Assembly (NCBI RefSeq): GCF_009498295.1
Contig: NZ_CP040813.1
Span: 2,177,001-2,241,000 of the forward strand
Reading direction: 5' to 3'
Source: Oceanihabitans sp. IOP_32
GTDB lineage: Bacteria; Bacteroidota; Bacteroidia; Flavobacteriales; Flavobacteriaceae
Length of the DNA stretch: 64,000 bases
Part shown: piece by piece, positions 39,001 through 49,198 of the stretch
How the letters are laid out: every line of letters begins with the position of its first letter
Numbering within the stretch: the first letter of the stretch is position 1
The notes under the pieces: model-generated
What the model saw: the letters and a program-made list of their open reading frames with translations, nothing else
What the model was told of the DNA's origin: nothing
The model's database searches: none
Program-made: the position numbers and the translations under genes

Positions 39001-41373
39001 ATGTTTAATATAACGCTTAATAATAGCCCAATAAAATATGTTTTAAGTTTTAATAAACTCTTAGAATATTACGATGGTTTAGCCAAAAGTGAAGATCCAT
39101 TTTTAGTTCTTAAAGCCAAGCGTGTTCTTGATGCTCAGGCGCCTTATCCAGAATTGCGAGAGGGCTTTACAGATAAAAGCTTATTAAAAAAATATGAGAA
39201 CATCATCTCGATAATTCTTGAAGATACCTTTTCTGAGGTTTTAAGTAGTAATGAAATAAAAACGGGCTCGTTACCTTATGATAGTTTAATTTTTAATCCT
39301 ACAAAGCGTTTTAAAAAAATAATGACAGACGCAGGTCCTGGTTTTACCCCTAAAATTAGAAGCCAAGGCAAAGATGTGTCTTATATAAGATCGGCAGTTT
39401 TATTATTAAATTTATATTATGGTTTTAAGTTAGATTATTCACGTTCGTATTTTTTTGATATTCCAGATAAACACGGGGTTATTCGTAATTATCGGGTGCT
39501 TTATAATGCTGATTTTTTAGAACTATTACCTACAGAAAAAACAAAAGTATTAACGCAAGACGATGTTAACGAGTTGTTGGATAATTTTGACGATCTTGAA
39601 CTTTGGAAAAGTAAAATTCCGCCAGGTAGTTTTATTGCAAAAGGCTTTGTTGTTTTAAATATGGTCGATGTTACCGACGAGCATTCCATATCCGCAATGA
39701 AATCTGCAATGATATCGAGCTCAAATGCAAAAACTAGTGATTCTTTATTAGATGATCTTCAAGAGACCTTTCGTTCTTTTTTCGGTCTGAAAGCCATACA
39801 TACTAGCTTTGTATTTTACGATAAAAAACTAAACCAATTCAAATCATTATCCAATAACAACATTAGAAGTGTTATTTTGGGCGATGAGGAAAATGTCTCG
39901 TGCAGAGAAGCGTTGTGTCCAGAAACCTACAAGTTCATCATGGAGGAGAAGCGCTTTTTTAATATTTCTGATGTTAATGATAGTTATGAACTTGGAGGTT
40001 GTTTTTCGCTTTATAAAAACATGAAAGCTTCCGCTTATCAAAGTGTAATATTGGCGCCCATAACAAATAATGATGATTTATTGGGTGTTTTAGAAATTGG
40101 ATCACCAAATAAAAGTGAGCTTAACGGTAGTATAGTTAATAAATTGGAGGTTATTAAGCCGTTTTTAGTCACCTCTGTTTTAAGAGCTAATGCTGAACAG
40201 GCTAATTTAATTGATGCTGTTATACAAAATGAGTGTACTGCAATTCACCCTTCTGTGTATTGGAAGTTTGAAGAAGAAGCAAAAAACTTTATAAAAAAGT
40301 CTAAGTTTGATGAAAAACCAACATTTAACGAGATAGTTTTTGAAAATGTAAACCCGTTATACGGTCAAATTGATATTAAGGGGTCTTCTACTCAACGAAA
40401 CTTGGCCATTAGGCGTGATTTAACAATTCAGTTATCAGATATTGTTAGTATATTAAATTATGCATTAAAAAAAGCATACGCCGCAAAATATGAGTATTTA
40501 ATTGTTAAGACTAAAAACTATATTAGAGAAATTAATAAATTGTTAAACTCCAGTAGCGATCAATTAATTTTTAATTTTATTACTAATGAAATTAATCCAG
40601 TATTTGAAAATCTGAAACTATTAGGAGGCACCATTAATACCAAAATTTTAGATTATCAAGCCAAAATCGATGTAAAAAAGTTAGCCTACTACGATCACAG
40701 AAATAATTTTGACCATAGTGTTGCAGCCATTAACAAGATGTTTGCTAGCGTAATTGATAAAGAACAGGAAAGGGCACAACAAATATTTCCTCATTATTTT
40801 GAGCGGTTTAAGACTGATGGTATCGATTATAACATATACATTGGGGAGGCATTAACTCAAAATCTTACCTTTAGCAGTACACATTTGAGAAATTTAAGGT
40901 TATGGCAGTTACAATTGATGGCCGAAATGGAAAACAGATATTATTATTTAAAATCTAAACTTCCAATCCCCTTAGAGGTTACCTCTTTAATTTTAGTTTA
41001 TGGCTCTAAACTCTCTATACGTTTTAGGACTGATGAAAAAAGATTTGATGTCGATGGCGCGTATAATATAAGATATGAAGTCATTAAAAAACGCATTGAT
41101 AAATCTTATATAAAAGGCAAAAACGAGCGCTTAACACAACCTGGAAAATTAGTTATTGTCTACAGTCAAGAACGTGATCGACAGGAATATATGGCGTATA
41201 TAAACTTCTTGCAATCTAAGGGTGTTTTTGCGCCCCAGATAGAAAATGTTGAGTTAGAAAATCTTCAAGGTATTACCGGACTAAAGGCTTTTAGAGTCGA
41301 ATTTTTATATGATCAGAAACGTAGTTTTGAGGAGAACTACTGGTATAAAGACTCCTTTGATCTTATCGAATAG
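39001..41373 (+). CDS. Large GAF-domain protein
   Basis: The 790-residue soluble protein has no signal peptide or membrane segment. Residues ~245-400 resemble a GAF sensor domain (SVILAPITNNDDLLGVLEIGSP). The flanking N- and C-terminal regions are family-specific and mainly helical. No kinase, cyclase or DNA-binding output domain is recognisable. Similar long GAF proteins occur across Flavobacteriaceae without an assigned role. It converges with the HD-PycTM gene, with 24 bp between the stops. Confidence 0.8.
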   Translation: MFNITLNNSPIKYVLSFNKLLEYYDGLAKSEDPFLVLKAKRVLDAQAPYPELREGFTDKSLLKKYENIISIILEDTFSEVLSSNEIKTGSLPYDSLIFNPTKRFKKIMTDAGPGFTPKIRSQGKDVSYIRSAVLLLNLYYGFKLDYSRSYFFDIPDKHGVIRNYRVLYNADFLELLPTEKTKVLTQDDVNELLDNFDDLELWKSKIPPGSFIAKGFVVLNMVDVTDEHSISAMKSAMISSSNAKTSDSLLDDLQETFRSFFGLKAIHTSFVFYDKKLNQFKSLSNNNIRSVILGDEENVSCREALCPETYKFIMEEKRFFNISDVNDSYELGGCFSLYKNMKASAYQSVILAPITNNDDLLGVLEIGSPNKSELNGSIVNKLEVIKPFLVTSVLRANAEQANLIDAVIQNECTAIHPSVYWKFEEEAKNFIKKSKFDEKPTFNEIVFENVNPLYGQIDIKGSSTQRNLAIRRDLTIQLSDIVSILNYALKKAYAAKYEYLIVKTKNYIREINKLLNSSSDQLIFNFITNEINPVFENLKLLGGTINTKILDYQAKIDVKKLAYYDHRNNFDHSVAAINKMFASVIDKEQERAQQIFPHYFERFKTDGIDYNIYIGEALTQNLTFSSTHLRNLRLWQLQLMAEMENRYYYLKSKLPIPLEVTSLILVYGSKLSIRFRTDEKRFDVDGAYNIRYEVIKKRIDKSYIKGKNERLTQPGKLVIVYSQERDRQEYMAYINFLQSKGVFAPQIENVELENLQGITGLKAFRVEFLYDQKRSFEENYWYKDSFDLIE

Positions 41374-41397
41374 CCTATTTTAGTTTTATACAAGTAT

Positions 41398-42579
41398 TTA
41401 AGCCTTGCCGTAAAATTTAAAAGCCATAGCGTAAGCAAATACCGAGACAATTATACCGATAATAAAAATCGTATAAGTCCACCTTAATATCTTATATTTC
41501 CTGTTAAGTACAAGTCCTAAGAAATAAAGATCTTTGGTTAAACTACTATAAATATATTCTTTATCTTTTATGAGCTCATTAATGGCCCATTGGTAGTCGT
41601 CTAGTTTCATTTTGTGAAAGTTGCCAAAAAATAAAAGATTTACTTTTTTATTTTTAACATCTTCCTTTGTAAACTCCCCACTCGTTATATTAGGTCTTGT
41701 AGCTAAAACCGCTAAAATCATGGAAACTACACTAAAAAAAACGAAAATGGCAGTTGGGTAAATTAAATAAGTATTAGACGGATTGTCTAGTTTGGTAATG
41801 AGATTAGACAGAACGAGCGAAATAATTATGGCATTTACAGAAAGTAGAATATTAGCTTTCGTGTCGGCAATGTCACTAAGTGTTAAATGATTTTTAAGCG
41901 TAACCCGAAATAAAGTTTGTATGCCGCGGTCTGGGCTTTCGGTTTTGTATTTGGCTTTTAAAGACTCCTTAATCTCAATTTCTTTTTTAAGGTTTTTTTG
42001 TTTTATTAATTTTTTAAGATTCTTTTTTTTGACTTTATTCCAATTGGTTTTAGCATACTCGGTATAAAATCGATGCTCGGTTGTAAGCATGTCTATGTTG
42101 ATTTGATCCCATTCTTTTTTTGAGTACGATGCTATGTTTAAAAGTGCAAGTTCTTGTCTTAGGTATTCTGAGGTTTCAGCAAAATTAGTTTTTCCAAAAT
42201 GTGAGCAGTCTGCATCTCTAATAATCTTTTCAAGAATATTTTGAGGTGTATAGCCTCTTTTTGTAGCTAATATACAGTCTGTAACTTTTTTAATTTTCTC
42301 TTCAGGGTAACCTTCTTTTTTCAAAAAATTAGAAGCTATTTTGCTGCTCTCTTCTTCATGGTTTTCATGTCCTTTGGTGAAGCCAATATCATGTAACCAG
42401 GCGGTTAAGATCAATACTTCGCGTTGCTCTTCATCAAGTTCACTATGGTCTATTAATTCCATAGTGCTTTTAACGACGCGATTTACATGTTTTAAGTTGT
42501 GGTAAACATATTTTGAGTCTAATTTTTTTAAAAATAAATTTGTAGTAAAGTGTTTAGTTTTTTCAATTATATTCGACAT
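41398..42579 (-). CDS. HD-domain protein with C-terminal Pycsar-effector-type membrane domain (DUF5706)
   Basis: The 393-residue protein has an N-terminal HD phosphohydrolase domain (HNLKHVNRVV, TAWLHDIGF, GHENHEEES, IRDADCSHFG; about 20-145). A charged Lys-rich linker follows to ~210. The rest is a PycTM-like region with NHLTLSDIADTKANILLSVN and three membrane segments (about 245-265, 270-295, 365-388). In the Pycsar anti-phage system this membrane domain is the effector triggered by cCMP or cUMP. Here no cyclase gene adjoins it. HD-DUF5706 proteins are common in this family, so a housekeeping signalling role is equally possible. It is divergent from the phosphoesterase gene (59 bp). Confidence 0.85.
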   Translation of the reverse strand: MSNIIEKTKHFTTNLFLKKLDSKYVYHNLKHVNRVVKSTMELIDHSELDEEQREVLILTAWLHDIGFTKGHENHEEESSKIASNFLKKEGYPEEKIKKVTDCILATKRGYTPQNILEKIIRDADCSHFGKTNFAETSEYLRQELALLNIASYSKKEWDQINIDMLTTEHRFYTEYAKTNWNKVKKKNLKKLIKQKNLKKEIEIKESLKAKYKTESPDRGIQTLFRVTLKNHLTLSDIADTKANILLSVNAIIISLVLSNLITKLDNPSNTYLIYPTAIFVFFSVVSMILAVLATRPNITSGEFTKEDVKNKKVNLLFFGNFHKMKLDDYQWAINELIKDKEYIYSSLTKDLYFLGLVLNRKYKILRWTYTIFIIGIIVSVFAYAMAFKFYGKA

Positions 42580-42638
42580 ATATGCTATATTGATCCATTT
42601 GAAACGAAATTACAATTTTTTTATATAACGCTCTTTTT

Positions 42639-45600
42639 ATGAAGAAAATATTTTTACTCCTAATTTTTACGTTTTGTTACCTTGGTTGTGCGACTTATGA
42701 AACTAAGTACGCTCAAAAATTCACAGCTAAAACCTCTGAAAACAAAAAGAAAATTGCACATACATTATATTTAATTGGAGATGCGGGCTTGTCGCCTAAA
42801 AACGACTTAAACGCGCCCTTAACATTATTCAAGGCCAGACTTGATAAGGCTTCAGAAAATAGTACAGCAATTTTTTTAGGAGATAATATATATCCGTCTG
42901 GTTTTCCCGATAAAGAGCAGTCTATTACCGAGTATAATTTGGCCAAAAATCATTTAGATGCGCAACTAAAAACCCTAGAGAGTTTTAAAGGGTATTCCTT
43001 ATTTATTCCTGGTAATCACGATTGGTATAGTGATGGCCTAGTTGGCTTAAAGCGTCAAGAAAAGTACATAGAAAGTAAATTGGAACAAAAAGACCCCTTT
43101 TTGCCAGAAAATGGTTGCCCGATTGATGTTTTAAAAGTGTCTGATGATCTTGCTGTTATTGTTATCGATACCGAGTGGTACATGACCAATTGGGATAAAC
43201 ACCCAACCATTAATGATGATTGTGAAATAAAGAGTAGAGCGATGTTTTGGGAAGAGGTAGAGAAGCGCATTAAGAAAAACCGAGACAAAACTACCGTTAT
43301 CGCCTTGCATCACCCCATGTTTACTTATGGACCACATGGTGGGCAATATTCTTTAAAACAGCAATTATTTCCAGTAGGTAATAAAGTGCCCTTACCTGTT
43401 TTAGGTAGCGTGGTGAATGTGCTTAGAAAAACTACTGGAGCATCACCAGCCGACATTCAAAATAAACGCTACAATGAGTTTAAAAACCGAATGGTGACGT
43501 TAGCGCAATTTTCAGATAAAGTGATTTTTGTGTCTGGGCATGAACATACACTGCAATACATAAAAGAGTTTGGAATACCTCAAATTATAAGTGGCTCGGG
43601 TGCTAAACAAAGTGTTACGCGTGTGTTAAATGGTAGTGAATTTGCATCAAGTCAACTAGGTTATGCGATTCTTGATATTTTTGAAGATGGTTCGTCTAGA
43701 GTTCGGTATTATGGTGTAGACGAGAATTTAAAGGAAGCATTGTTATTCGAGACCGATGTTTTATCACCACATGATTTGAGTAATTTAGAAAAATATCCAA
43801 ATAACTTTCCGCCAAAAGTAAGTGCCTCTATTTATTCGGAAGCCGAGACAGATAAAAGCGGTTTTTACAAAAAACTATGGGGTAACCGTTACCGAGAACT
43901 GTATAGTACTAAAGTTTTGGCTCCTACCGTAAATTTAGACACCTTATTTGGAGGGTTAGTGCCTGTGAGAAAAGGTGGTGGTAACCAGTCTAAATCTTTA
44001 AGATTAAGGCATGAGAGTGGCAAGGAGTACGTTATGCGGGCGTTGCGTAAAGTTCCCGAAATCTATTTGCAAGCTATGGTTTTTAAAAATGAATACCTCG
44101 TGGATGACTTGCAGGATACTTACATTAAAGAATTTATTCAAGATTTTTACACAGGTTCACACCCTTATGCGCCTTTTGTAACTGCTACTTTGTCTGATGC
44201 CGTAGGCATTTACCATTCTAATCCTAAACTCTATTATATTTCTAAGCAGTCCGCCTTACTTGATTACAATAATGAGTTTGGTGATCAATTGTACATGATT
44301 GAAGAGCATGCTGGTGATGGCCATGGTGACCTAGCCAGTTTTGGTTATTCTAATACCTTAGTGAGTACTGACGATTTGCTTAACAACCTAAGAGAAGATG
44401 AAAAGTACGATGTAGATGCCCGTCTATACGCTAGAGCGCGCTTATTTGATATGGTATTGGGTGACTGGGATAGGCACGTAGATCAATGGAGGTGGGCCGA
44501 ATTTAAACATAACAATTCTAAAAAAATAACTTACAAACCTGTTCCAAGAGATAGAGATCAGGTGTTTTCTATAATGGGCGATGGTGCTTTTATGAATATC
44601 GCAACCAGACTAATACCTGCCTTAAGATTGATGGAGGGGTTTAATGAAAACATAAGAAGTGTTGAAGGTTTTAATTCCTCTCCTAGGACTTATGTACTTG
44701 ATATGGCCGTGCTCTCTGAAACCACCAAAACACAATGGTTAAAAGAAGCAGCGTATATTCAAGAACACCTGACTGCAGAGGTGATTGATAAAGCTTTTCT
44801 CCAATTTCCAGAAGAGATTAAAGATGCCTCACTGATAACTCTAAAACAGAATTTGTTGTCAAGAATTAACAATTTAGAAGAAACCGCCATAGATTATTAT
44901 AAAGTATTAAACAAAAATGCTGTGGTTGTTGGTACCGATAAAGACGATTGGTTTGACATAGAAAAACCAAATAAAGAAACCGTGATTGTAAGTGCTTATA
45001 GAAATATTGGAGGTGAGAAAAAGAAATTGTTCTTTAAAAAAGCATTTAAGCATCAGGATACCAAAGAAATCTGGATATATGGTTTAGACGATACCGATAA
45101 ATTTGAAATTAAAGGCGAGTACAGGAGTAAGATAAAGATTCGAATCATTGGAGGTAATGATAAGGATACGTATTATGTTGATCATGGCAAAAATGTGAAC
45201 ATTTATGATCACAAATCGAGAAAAAATAATTTTGACGCCGTAACTGGTGCAAAAATTAAATTAACAGATAACTATAAAATTAATACTTACCAGCCCCTAA
45301 AAATTAGAAACTCTTTCAATCAAATTTTACCTAATATTGGGTTTAATCCAGATACAGGAGTAAAATTAGGTGTAAAAAACACCTACACTCATAATAGCCT
45401 AGTACAGAACCCTTACACGCAAAGGCATATGGTAAGTGCCAATTACTTTTTTGCCACTAGCGGACTTGAATTAGATTATAAAGGTGAATTCGCTTATGCC
45501 GTTGGAAAAGCTAATTTAGAGATAGCCGCTTTATTTACAAGTCCTAATTACGCCATTAACTTTTTTGGTGTAGGGAACCAAACTAAAAATGTTGATGATG

Positions 45601-46349
45601 ATTTTGGGCTTAATTTCAACAGAGTCCGGTTAGCCACTATAAAACTTGCACCTTCCTTAGTATGGCGAGGTGATTTAGGGAGCAGCGTAAAAGCCGGAAT
45701 CTCTTTTGAGGCCATAGAAGTAGAAAAAACAGAAAACCGATTCATAAATACTTTTTACAACGAAAACAACATCGACAATAGTAAAACCTTTGGAGGTGTT
45801 CATGCCCAATACACATTTGAAAATGCAGATAATCCTGCCTTTAATACCATGGGAATGTCTTCTTCTATAGCGGTAGGTTACAAAAAAGAGATTAATGGCG
45901 ATGGTGGTTTTGGTTATATTATTCCTAGCCTCTCAATTAACCATAGACTTATACCTAGCGGTGATCTTGTTTTGGCAACAAAATTAAAAGCCCATTTTAA
46001 TATTGGTAACGATTTTCAGTTTTATCAAGCAGCTAGTATTGGTGGAGAGAATGGATTGCGAGGGTATAGAAACGAGCGTTTTGTTGGTAAAAAAGCATTT
46101 TATCAAAATACCGATTTACGCCTGCATTTGGGTAAATTAAAGACGGGTATTTTTCCTTCATCCATTGGGGTTTATGGTGGTTTCGATTATGGGCGTGTGT
46201 GGAATCCCAATGAGGATTCAAATATATGGCATACCTCTTATGGTGGAGGTGTTTTTCTTAATGCCTCAGGTTTAGCCTCCTTGCGAGTGGCGCTTTTTAA
46301 TAGTGTTGAAGGCCCGCGCTTTTCTTTTGGTTTAGGATTTGGATTTTAG
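42639..46349 (+). CDS. Surface lipoprotein: calcineurin-type phosphoesterase, middle kinase-like region, Omp85-type barrel
   Basis: The 1236-residue protein has a lipoprotein signal (FTFCYLGC). Residues ~40-330 form a metallophosphoesterase domain with LIGDAG, FLGDNIY, GNHDWY (125-130), ALHHPMFTYG and SGHEHTLQ, all metal-binding motifs intact. Residues ~440-700 contain KEYVMRALRK, GDWDRHVDQWRW (Asp 609) and KPVPRDRDQVF, which recall the catalytic loop of atypical kinases; this is a tentative reading. Residues ~900-1236 are a beta-barrel with GENGLRGYRNERFVG (GLRGY at 1139-1143), the Omp85 loop motif, ending in phenylalanine. I see no clear POTRA repeats. The enzyme part is probably held at the outer membrane by its own barrel. 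Substrate unknown. Confidence 0.85.
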   Translation: MKKIFLLLIFTFCYLGCATYETKYAQKFTAKTSENKKKIAHTLYLIGDAGLSPKNDLNAPLTLFKARLDKASENSTAIFLGDNIYPSGFPDKEQSITEYNLAKNHLDAQLKTLESFKGYSLFIPGNHDWYSDGLVGLKRQEKYIESKLEQKDPFLPENGCPIDVLKVSDDLAVIVIDTEWYMTNWDKHPTINDDCEIKSRAMFWEEVEKRIKKNRDKTTVIALHHPMFTYGPHGGQYSLKQQLFPVGNKVPLPVLGSVVNVLRKTTGASPADIQNKRYNEFKNRMVTLAQFSDKVIFVSGHEHTLQYIKEFGIPQIISGSGAKQSVTRVLNGSEFASSQLGYAILDIFEDGSSRVRYYGVDENLKEALLFETDVLSPHDLSNLEKYPNNFPPKVSASIYSEAETDKSGFYKKLWGNRYRELYSTKVLAPTVNLDTLFGGLVPVRKGGGNQSKSLRLRHESGKEYVMRALRKVPEIYLQAMVFKNEYLVDDLQDTYIKEFIQDFYTGSHPYAPFVTATLSDAVGIYHSNPKLYYISKQSALLDYNNEFGDQLYMIEEHAGDGHGDLASFGYSNTLVSTDDLLNNLREDEKYDVDARLYARARLFDMVLGDWDRHVDQWRWAEFKHNNSKKITYKPVPRDRDQVFSIMGDGAFMNIATRLIPALRLMEGFNENIRSVEGFNSSPRTYVLDMAVLSETTKTQWLKEAAYIQEHLTAEVIDKAFLQFPEEIKDASLITLKQNLLSRINNLEETAIDYYKVLNKNAVVVGTDKDDWFDIEKPNKETVIVSAYRNIGGEKKKLFFKKAFKHQDTKEIWIYGLDDTDKFEIKGEYRSKIKIRIIGGNDKDTYYVDHGKNVNIYDHKSRKNNFDAVTGAKIKLTDNYKINTYQPLKIRNSFNQILPNIGFNPDTGVKLGVKNTYTHNSLVQNPYTQRHMVSANYFFATSGLELDYKGEFAYAVGKANLEIAALFTSPNYAINFFGVGNQTKNVDDDFGLNFNRVRLATIKLAPSLVWRGDLGSSVKAGISFEAIEVEKTENRFINTFYNENNIDNSKTFGGVHAQYTFENADNPAFNTMGMSSSIAVGYKKEINGDGGFGYIIPSLSINHRLIPSGDLVLATKLKAHFNIGNDFQFYQAASIGGENGLRGYRNERFVGKKAFYQNTDLRLHLGKLKTGIFPSSIGVYGGFDYGRVWNPNEDSNIWHTSYGGGVFLNASGLASLRVALFNSVEGPRFSFGLGFGF

Positions 46350-46361
46350 TTAAAGCAGCCA

Positions 46362-47231
46362 TTATTTTAATTTATAAAAGTATAAATTCCCGCCAGTTTT
46401 TTTTACCCGCTCATCTGATATGAGAAGGGTTTTGGGATCTTTAAAACATACAGACTCTAGTTGTGAATTTATGCCTAAATCTATTTCGGTGATAGTGTAT
46501 GCTTTAAAATCACTTAGCGAAAAATCTGTAATCAGTCTTAGTGTTCCACGACTTAAAAGTACTAGAGTTTTGCCATCTGGTGAAATATCAGCCGAGGTGA
46601 TTTGTGATGTTTTTTTATTAGAAGGCATCTTTATTGTTCCTAAAAGCTTAGCCTCGTGACGCCCTTTAACAGCTGGTATTTTATAGATTAGTGCTTCGCC
46701 TGTGTTAGGCTTGGATCGATTTCGAGTTATGATATATAAATGGTTGCTATAATAGAAAAGCGACTCGGCATCATAGAATAAATTCGCCTCACTAGGTGGG
46801 AACTCTTTTTGTTCTGGAAACCAAAACTCTATGCGTTCTGAGTTTATAACGTTATTTGAAGTCACCTCATTTGGATTGGGAGTTTTGTATATCACCAAAT
46901 CTTGACGATCATTATTGTTGTTACCAAAATCGCCAATGTACAGTTGTCCTTGGTTATCTGTAGTTAAATCTTCCCAATCCACATTTTTTGAGTTTCGAAC
47001 TTTTAATTCTTTTAGGATATTTCCCTTGAAATCAACTTCATAAATACTGTTTTTGTTACCGCTATCTTCAACAAACCAAACAGACTCTTGATTGTAGTAA
47101 GCGATACCAGAATTTTCCTTAAGTTTTTTTGGTAGCTCGGTAACAAATTCCAGTTCATGGCTGTTTGGGCAACTTAAAAATAAAAGCATTGAACAGGTGA
47201 TTATAACTTTGTTGAATGGTATTGTTTTCAT
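46362..47231 (-). CDS. Beta-propeller-like lipoprotein
   Basis: The 289-residue protein has a lipoprotein signal (MLLFLSC, Cys 20). Repeating blade-like segments follow, including ENSGIAYYNQESVWFVEDSG, DWEDLTTDNQGQLYIGDFG, DAESLFYYSNHLYIITRN and ADISPDGKTLVLLSRG. This matches NHL/SdiA-regulated-type propellers of the periplasm or surface. The ligand is unknown. It converges with the phosphoesterase gene, with stops 12 bp apart. Confidence 0.75.
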   Translation of the reverse strand: MKTIPFNKVIITCSMLLFLSCPNSHELEFVTELPKKLKENSGIAYYNQESVWFVEDSGNKNSIYEVDFKGNILKELKVRNSKNVDWEDLTTDNQGQLYIGDFGNNNNDRQDLVIYKTPNPNEVTSNNVINSERIEFWFPEQKEFPPSEANLFYDAESLFYYSNHLYIITRNRSKPNTGEALIYKIPAVKGRHEAKLLGTIKMPSNKKTSQITSADISPDGKTLVLLSRGTLRLITDFSLSDFKAYTITEIDLGINSQLESVCFKDPKTLLISDERVKKTGGNLYFYKLK

Positions 47232-47398
47232 TTTAAGTGGGTACTAATTGTTTTATGGTGATTTATGGAGGCGATCTCTATAAGCTTATATTAAATTACA
47301 AAATAAGCCTCTTGGTTTGCTTTTTCAAAATGTAAGAGATGAAAAATTTAAGCAAAGCTAATGTTTTTACAGCCCTAAGGCATTTGGCTTATTTGAAA

Positions 47399-48742
47399 TT
47401 AAAATTTTATTTCAGTGGTTAAGACAAAATGATATAATGGGTCTTTTTGATGACCTGCTTTTAGAAATGTACCAGGGTAAATAATATTTGATTCTAGTTC
47501 AATACTAATAAACTGGTTTACTTTATAGCTTGCAATAGCGCCTATTTGATTTGCAATAAACCGTTTGTTGTTGTTAGATGGGTATTCTAAAATCAAAGCT
47601 GGATTGTAAAGGCCGTCGTGCTTCGAAAAACGCCAAAAAGCAACATAGTCTAGCTCAATATCGATAGGACCAATTTTAGAAGTTAAATAGGGGTGTATGT
47701 CAATTAAGTTAGATGGGCCAAAACGCGCTACGCGTCCAAAATAAGCGCCTCTAGGGTATAAGGCATCAAAGGTGTTTATCGCGTTGTTATTCGTATTCTT
47801 ATCGCCACTAATCGCTTCGGTTTTTAGTCCTAAACTGAGATGGTTAAAGGTTTTAAAAGCTTTCTCTATATGGAATGATATGGTCCATGCAGAGATATTT
47901 TGATTGCCAAATTTTCCTGCTTGATAGACAAATTCGTTGTTATATGTTAATCCTTTCCATGTTCCAAAATGGCGCAAACCTAGTGATGCTCTTTTATCAT
48001 GAGCCATTCCAGAGTTCCAAATTTTATTAAGTTCTTTCTTGTACAACACATAAATATCGGTGCTTGTACTTTTGGTCCAATTTTGGGTCCAGTATAAAGC
48101 AGATAAGGTCTCAGAGGTGTTGAAGGCATTATTATCCCAAACACCTTGTTGTTGTTGCACAGGTATGGCATAAAAGCCAGTTATTTTAGTGTTGTAATCT
48201 TTATACTTTAGTTGTAACATATCGAATGATAAGCGCACATTTGGACCTTCACGCACATCAATTAATCTACCGCTTCCTAAACGCATGTTCTGCCTTCCTA
48301 TGAGATAACTAAAATGGTTGTTAATTTGATAGTTGACAAATAGTTGATTGATATTTAACGCATCTTTTTGCACTGGACTTATATTTTCTTTACCGGTAAT
48401 TAAGCTGGAATTTAGTTCACCAAAAAATTCAAATTTAGTGCCTAATTTCAAGTGTGTGTGAAACATGGCACGGCTTAAGAACCAGTAGTCATTTTGGTTT
48501 TCTTTGTTATTAAATTGCTCGTTTATATAGGCTTCGGTTTGAAAACGAAAACTACCCCCGAGGCTTAGTTGGTTTTCTTTTCCTAATGCGATTGATTTAA
48601 GATTTTGATAGTTGTTTTTAGTTTCAGTAATAGATATACTATCGTTTTGGCGCAGTAAGCTAAACTTTAAAATATTGGGGTTTGATTGCCCGTTTGCAAA
48701 AGTAAAAACACTTATAAAACATAGTAATAAATAGATTTTCAT
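47399..48742 (-). CDS. Alginate-export-family outer-membrane porin
   Basis: The 447-residue protein has a signal peptide ending FANGQ and a full-length barrel. Family segments include GGSFRFQTEAYINEQF, ELNSSLITG, YLIGRQNMRLGSGRLIDVREGPNVR and RGAYFGRVARFGPSNLIDIHP. Members are porins for polysaccharides or other solutes; in Bacteroidota the substrate is usually unknown. It starts 6 bp after the stop of the YdcZ gene and is probably co-transcribed with it. Confidence 0.87.
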   Translation of the reverse strand: MKIYLLLCFISVFTFANGQSNPNILKFSLLRQNDSISITETKNNYQNLKSIALGKENQLSLGGSFRFQTEAYINEQFNNKENQNDYWFLSRAMFHTHLKLGTKFEFFGELNSSLITGKENISPVQKDALNINQLFVNYQINNHFSYLIGRQNMRLGSGRLIDVREGPNVRLSFDMLQLKYKDYNTKITGFYAIPVQQQQGVWDNNAFNTSETLSALYWTQNWTKSTSTDIYVLYKKELNKIWNSGMAHDKRASLGLRHFGTWKGLTYNNEFVYQAGKFGNQNISAWTISFHIEKAFKTFNHLSLGLKTEAISGDKNTNNNAINTFDALYPRGAYFGRVARFGPSNLIDIHPYLTSKIGPIDIELDYVAFWRFSKHDGLYNPALILEYPSNNNKRFIANQIGAIASYKVNQFISIELESNIIYPGTFLKAGHQKDPLYHFVLTTEIKF

Positions 48743-48748
48743 GGTGTT

Positions 48749-49198
48749 CTAAAATTTTCGAATAAGCAGCACTCCACCTATTAAAAAGCCTATACCTAGC
48801 AGCCGTTGCCAATTTATTTGTTTAATAGGAAGACCCATTAAACCAAAATGGTCAAGAATTAATGATGCGCTCATTTGTCCTGCAACAACCAATACAAAGG
48901 TTAATGCTGTACCTAATTTTGGTGCGAGAATAATAACAGCTGCTACATAGAAAGCACCTAATAAACCTGCTAGCCATACTGCGGGTGAAACGTTTTTAAC
49001 TTGAATCACCGATAGAAAATCAAGTTTTAAAATAACAAGATAAATGAGCAAGCCAATTGTACCCACTAGAAATGAGGCAAAGGCCGCAAATATGGGTTGT
49101 TGCACAGATTTACCTAGTTGTACATTTAGTCCAGCTTGCAAGGGTAAAACAGCTCCAGCCAATACGGCTAAGATTATGAGAGTAAATTGGGTTTTCAT
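48749..49198 (-). CDS. YdcZ-type (DUF606) small DMT transporter
   Basis: The 149-residue inner-membrane protein has five hydrophobic segments and the family pattern GAVLPLQAGLNVQLG and ALTFVLVVAGQMSASLILDHFG. It belongs to the half-size drug/metabolite transporters that often act as dimers. The solute is unknown. It is the first gene of a pair with the porin. Confidence 0.88.
   Translation of the reverse strand: MKTQFTLIILAVLAGAVLPLQAGLNVQLGKSVQQPIFAAFASFLVGTIGLLIYLVILKLDFLSVIQVKNVSPAVWLAGLLGAFYVAAVIILAPKLGTALTFVLVVAGQMSASLILDHFGLMGLPIKQINWQRLLGIGFLIGGVLLIRKF

Noticed and set aside
41398-42579. Calling a complete Pycsar defence system
   Set aside because: Only an effector-type membrane domain is present; no cyclase or other defence gene is adjacent.
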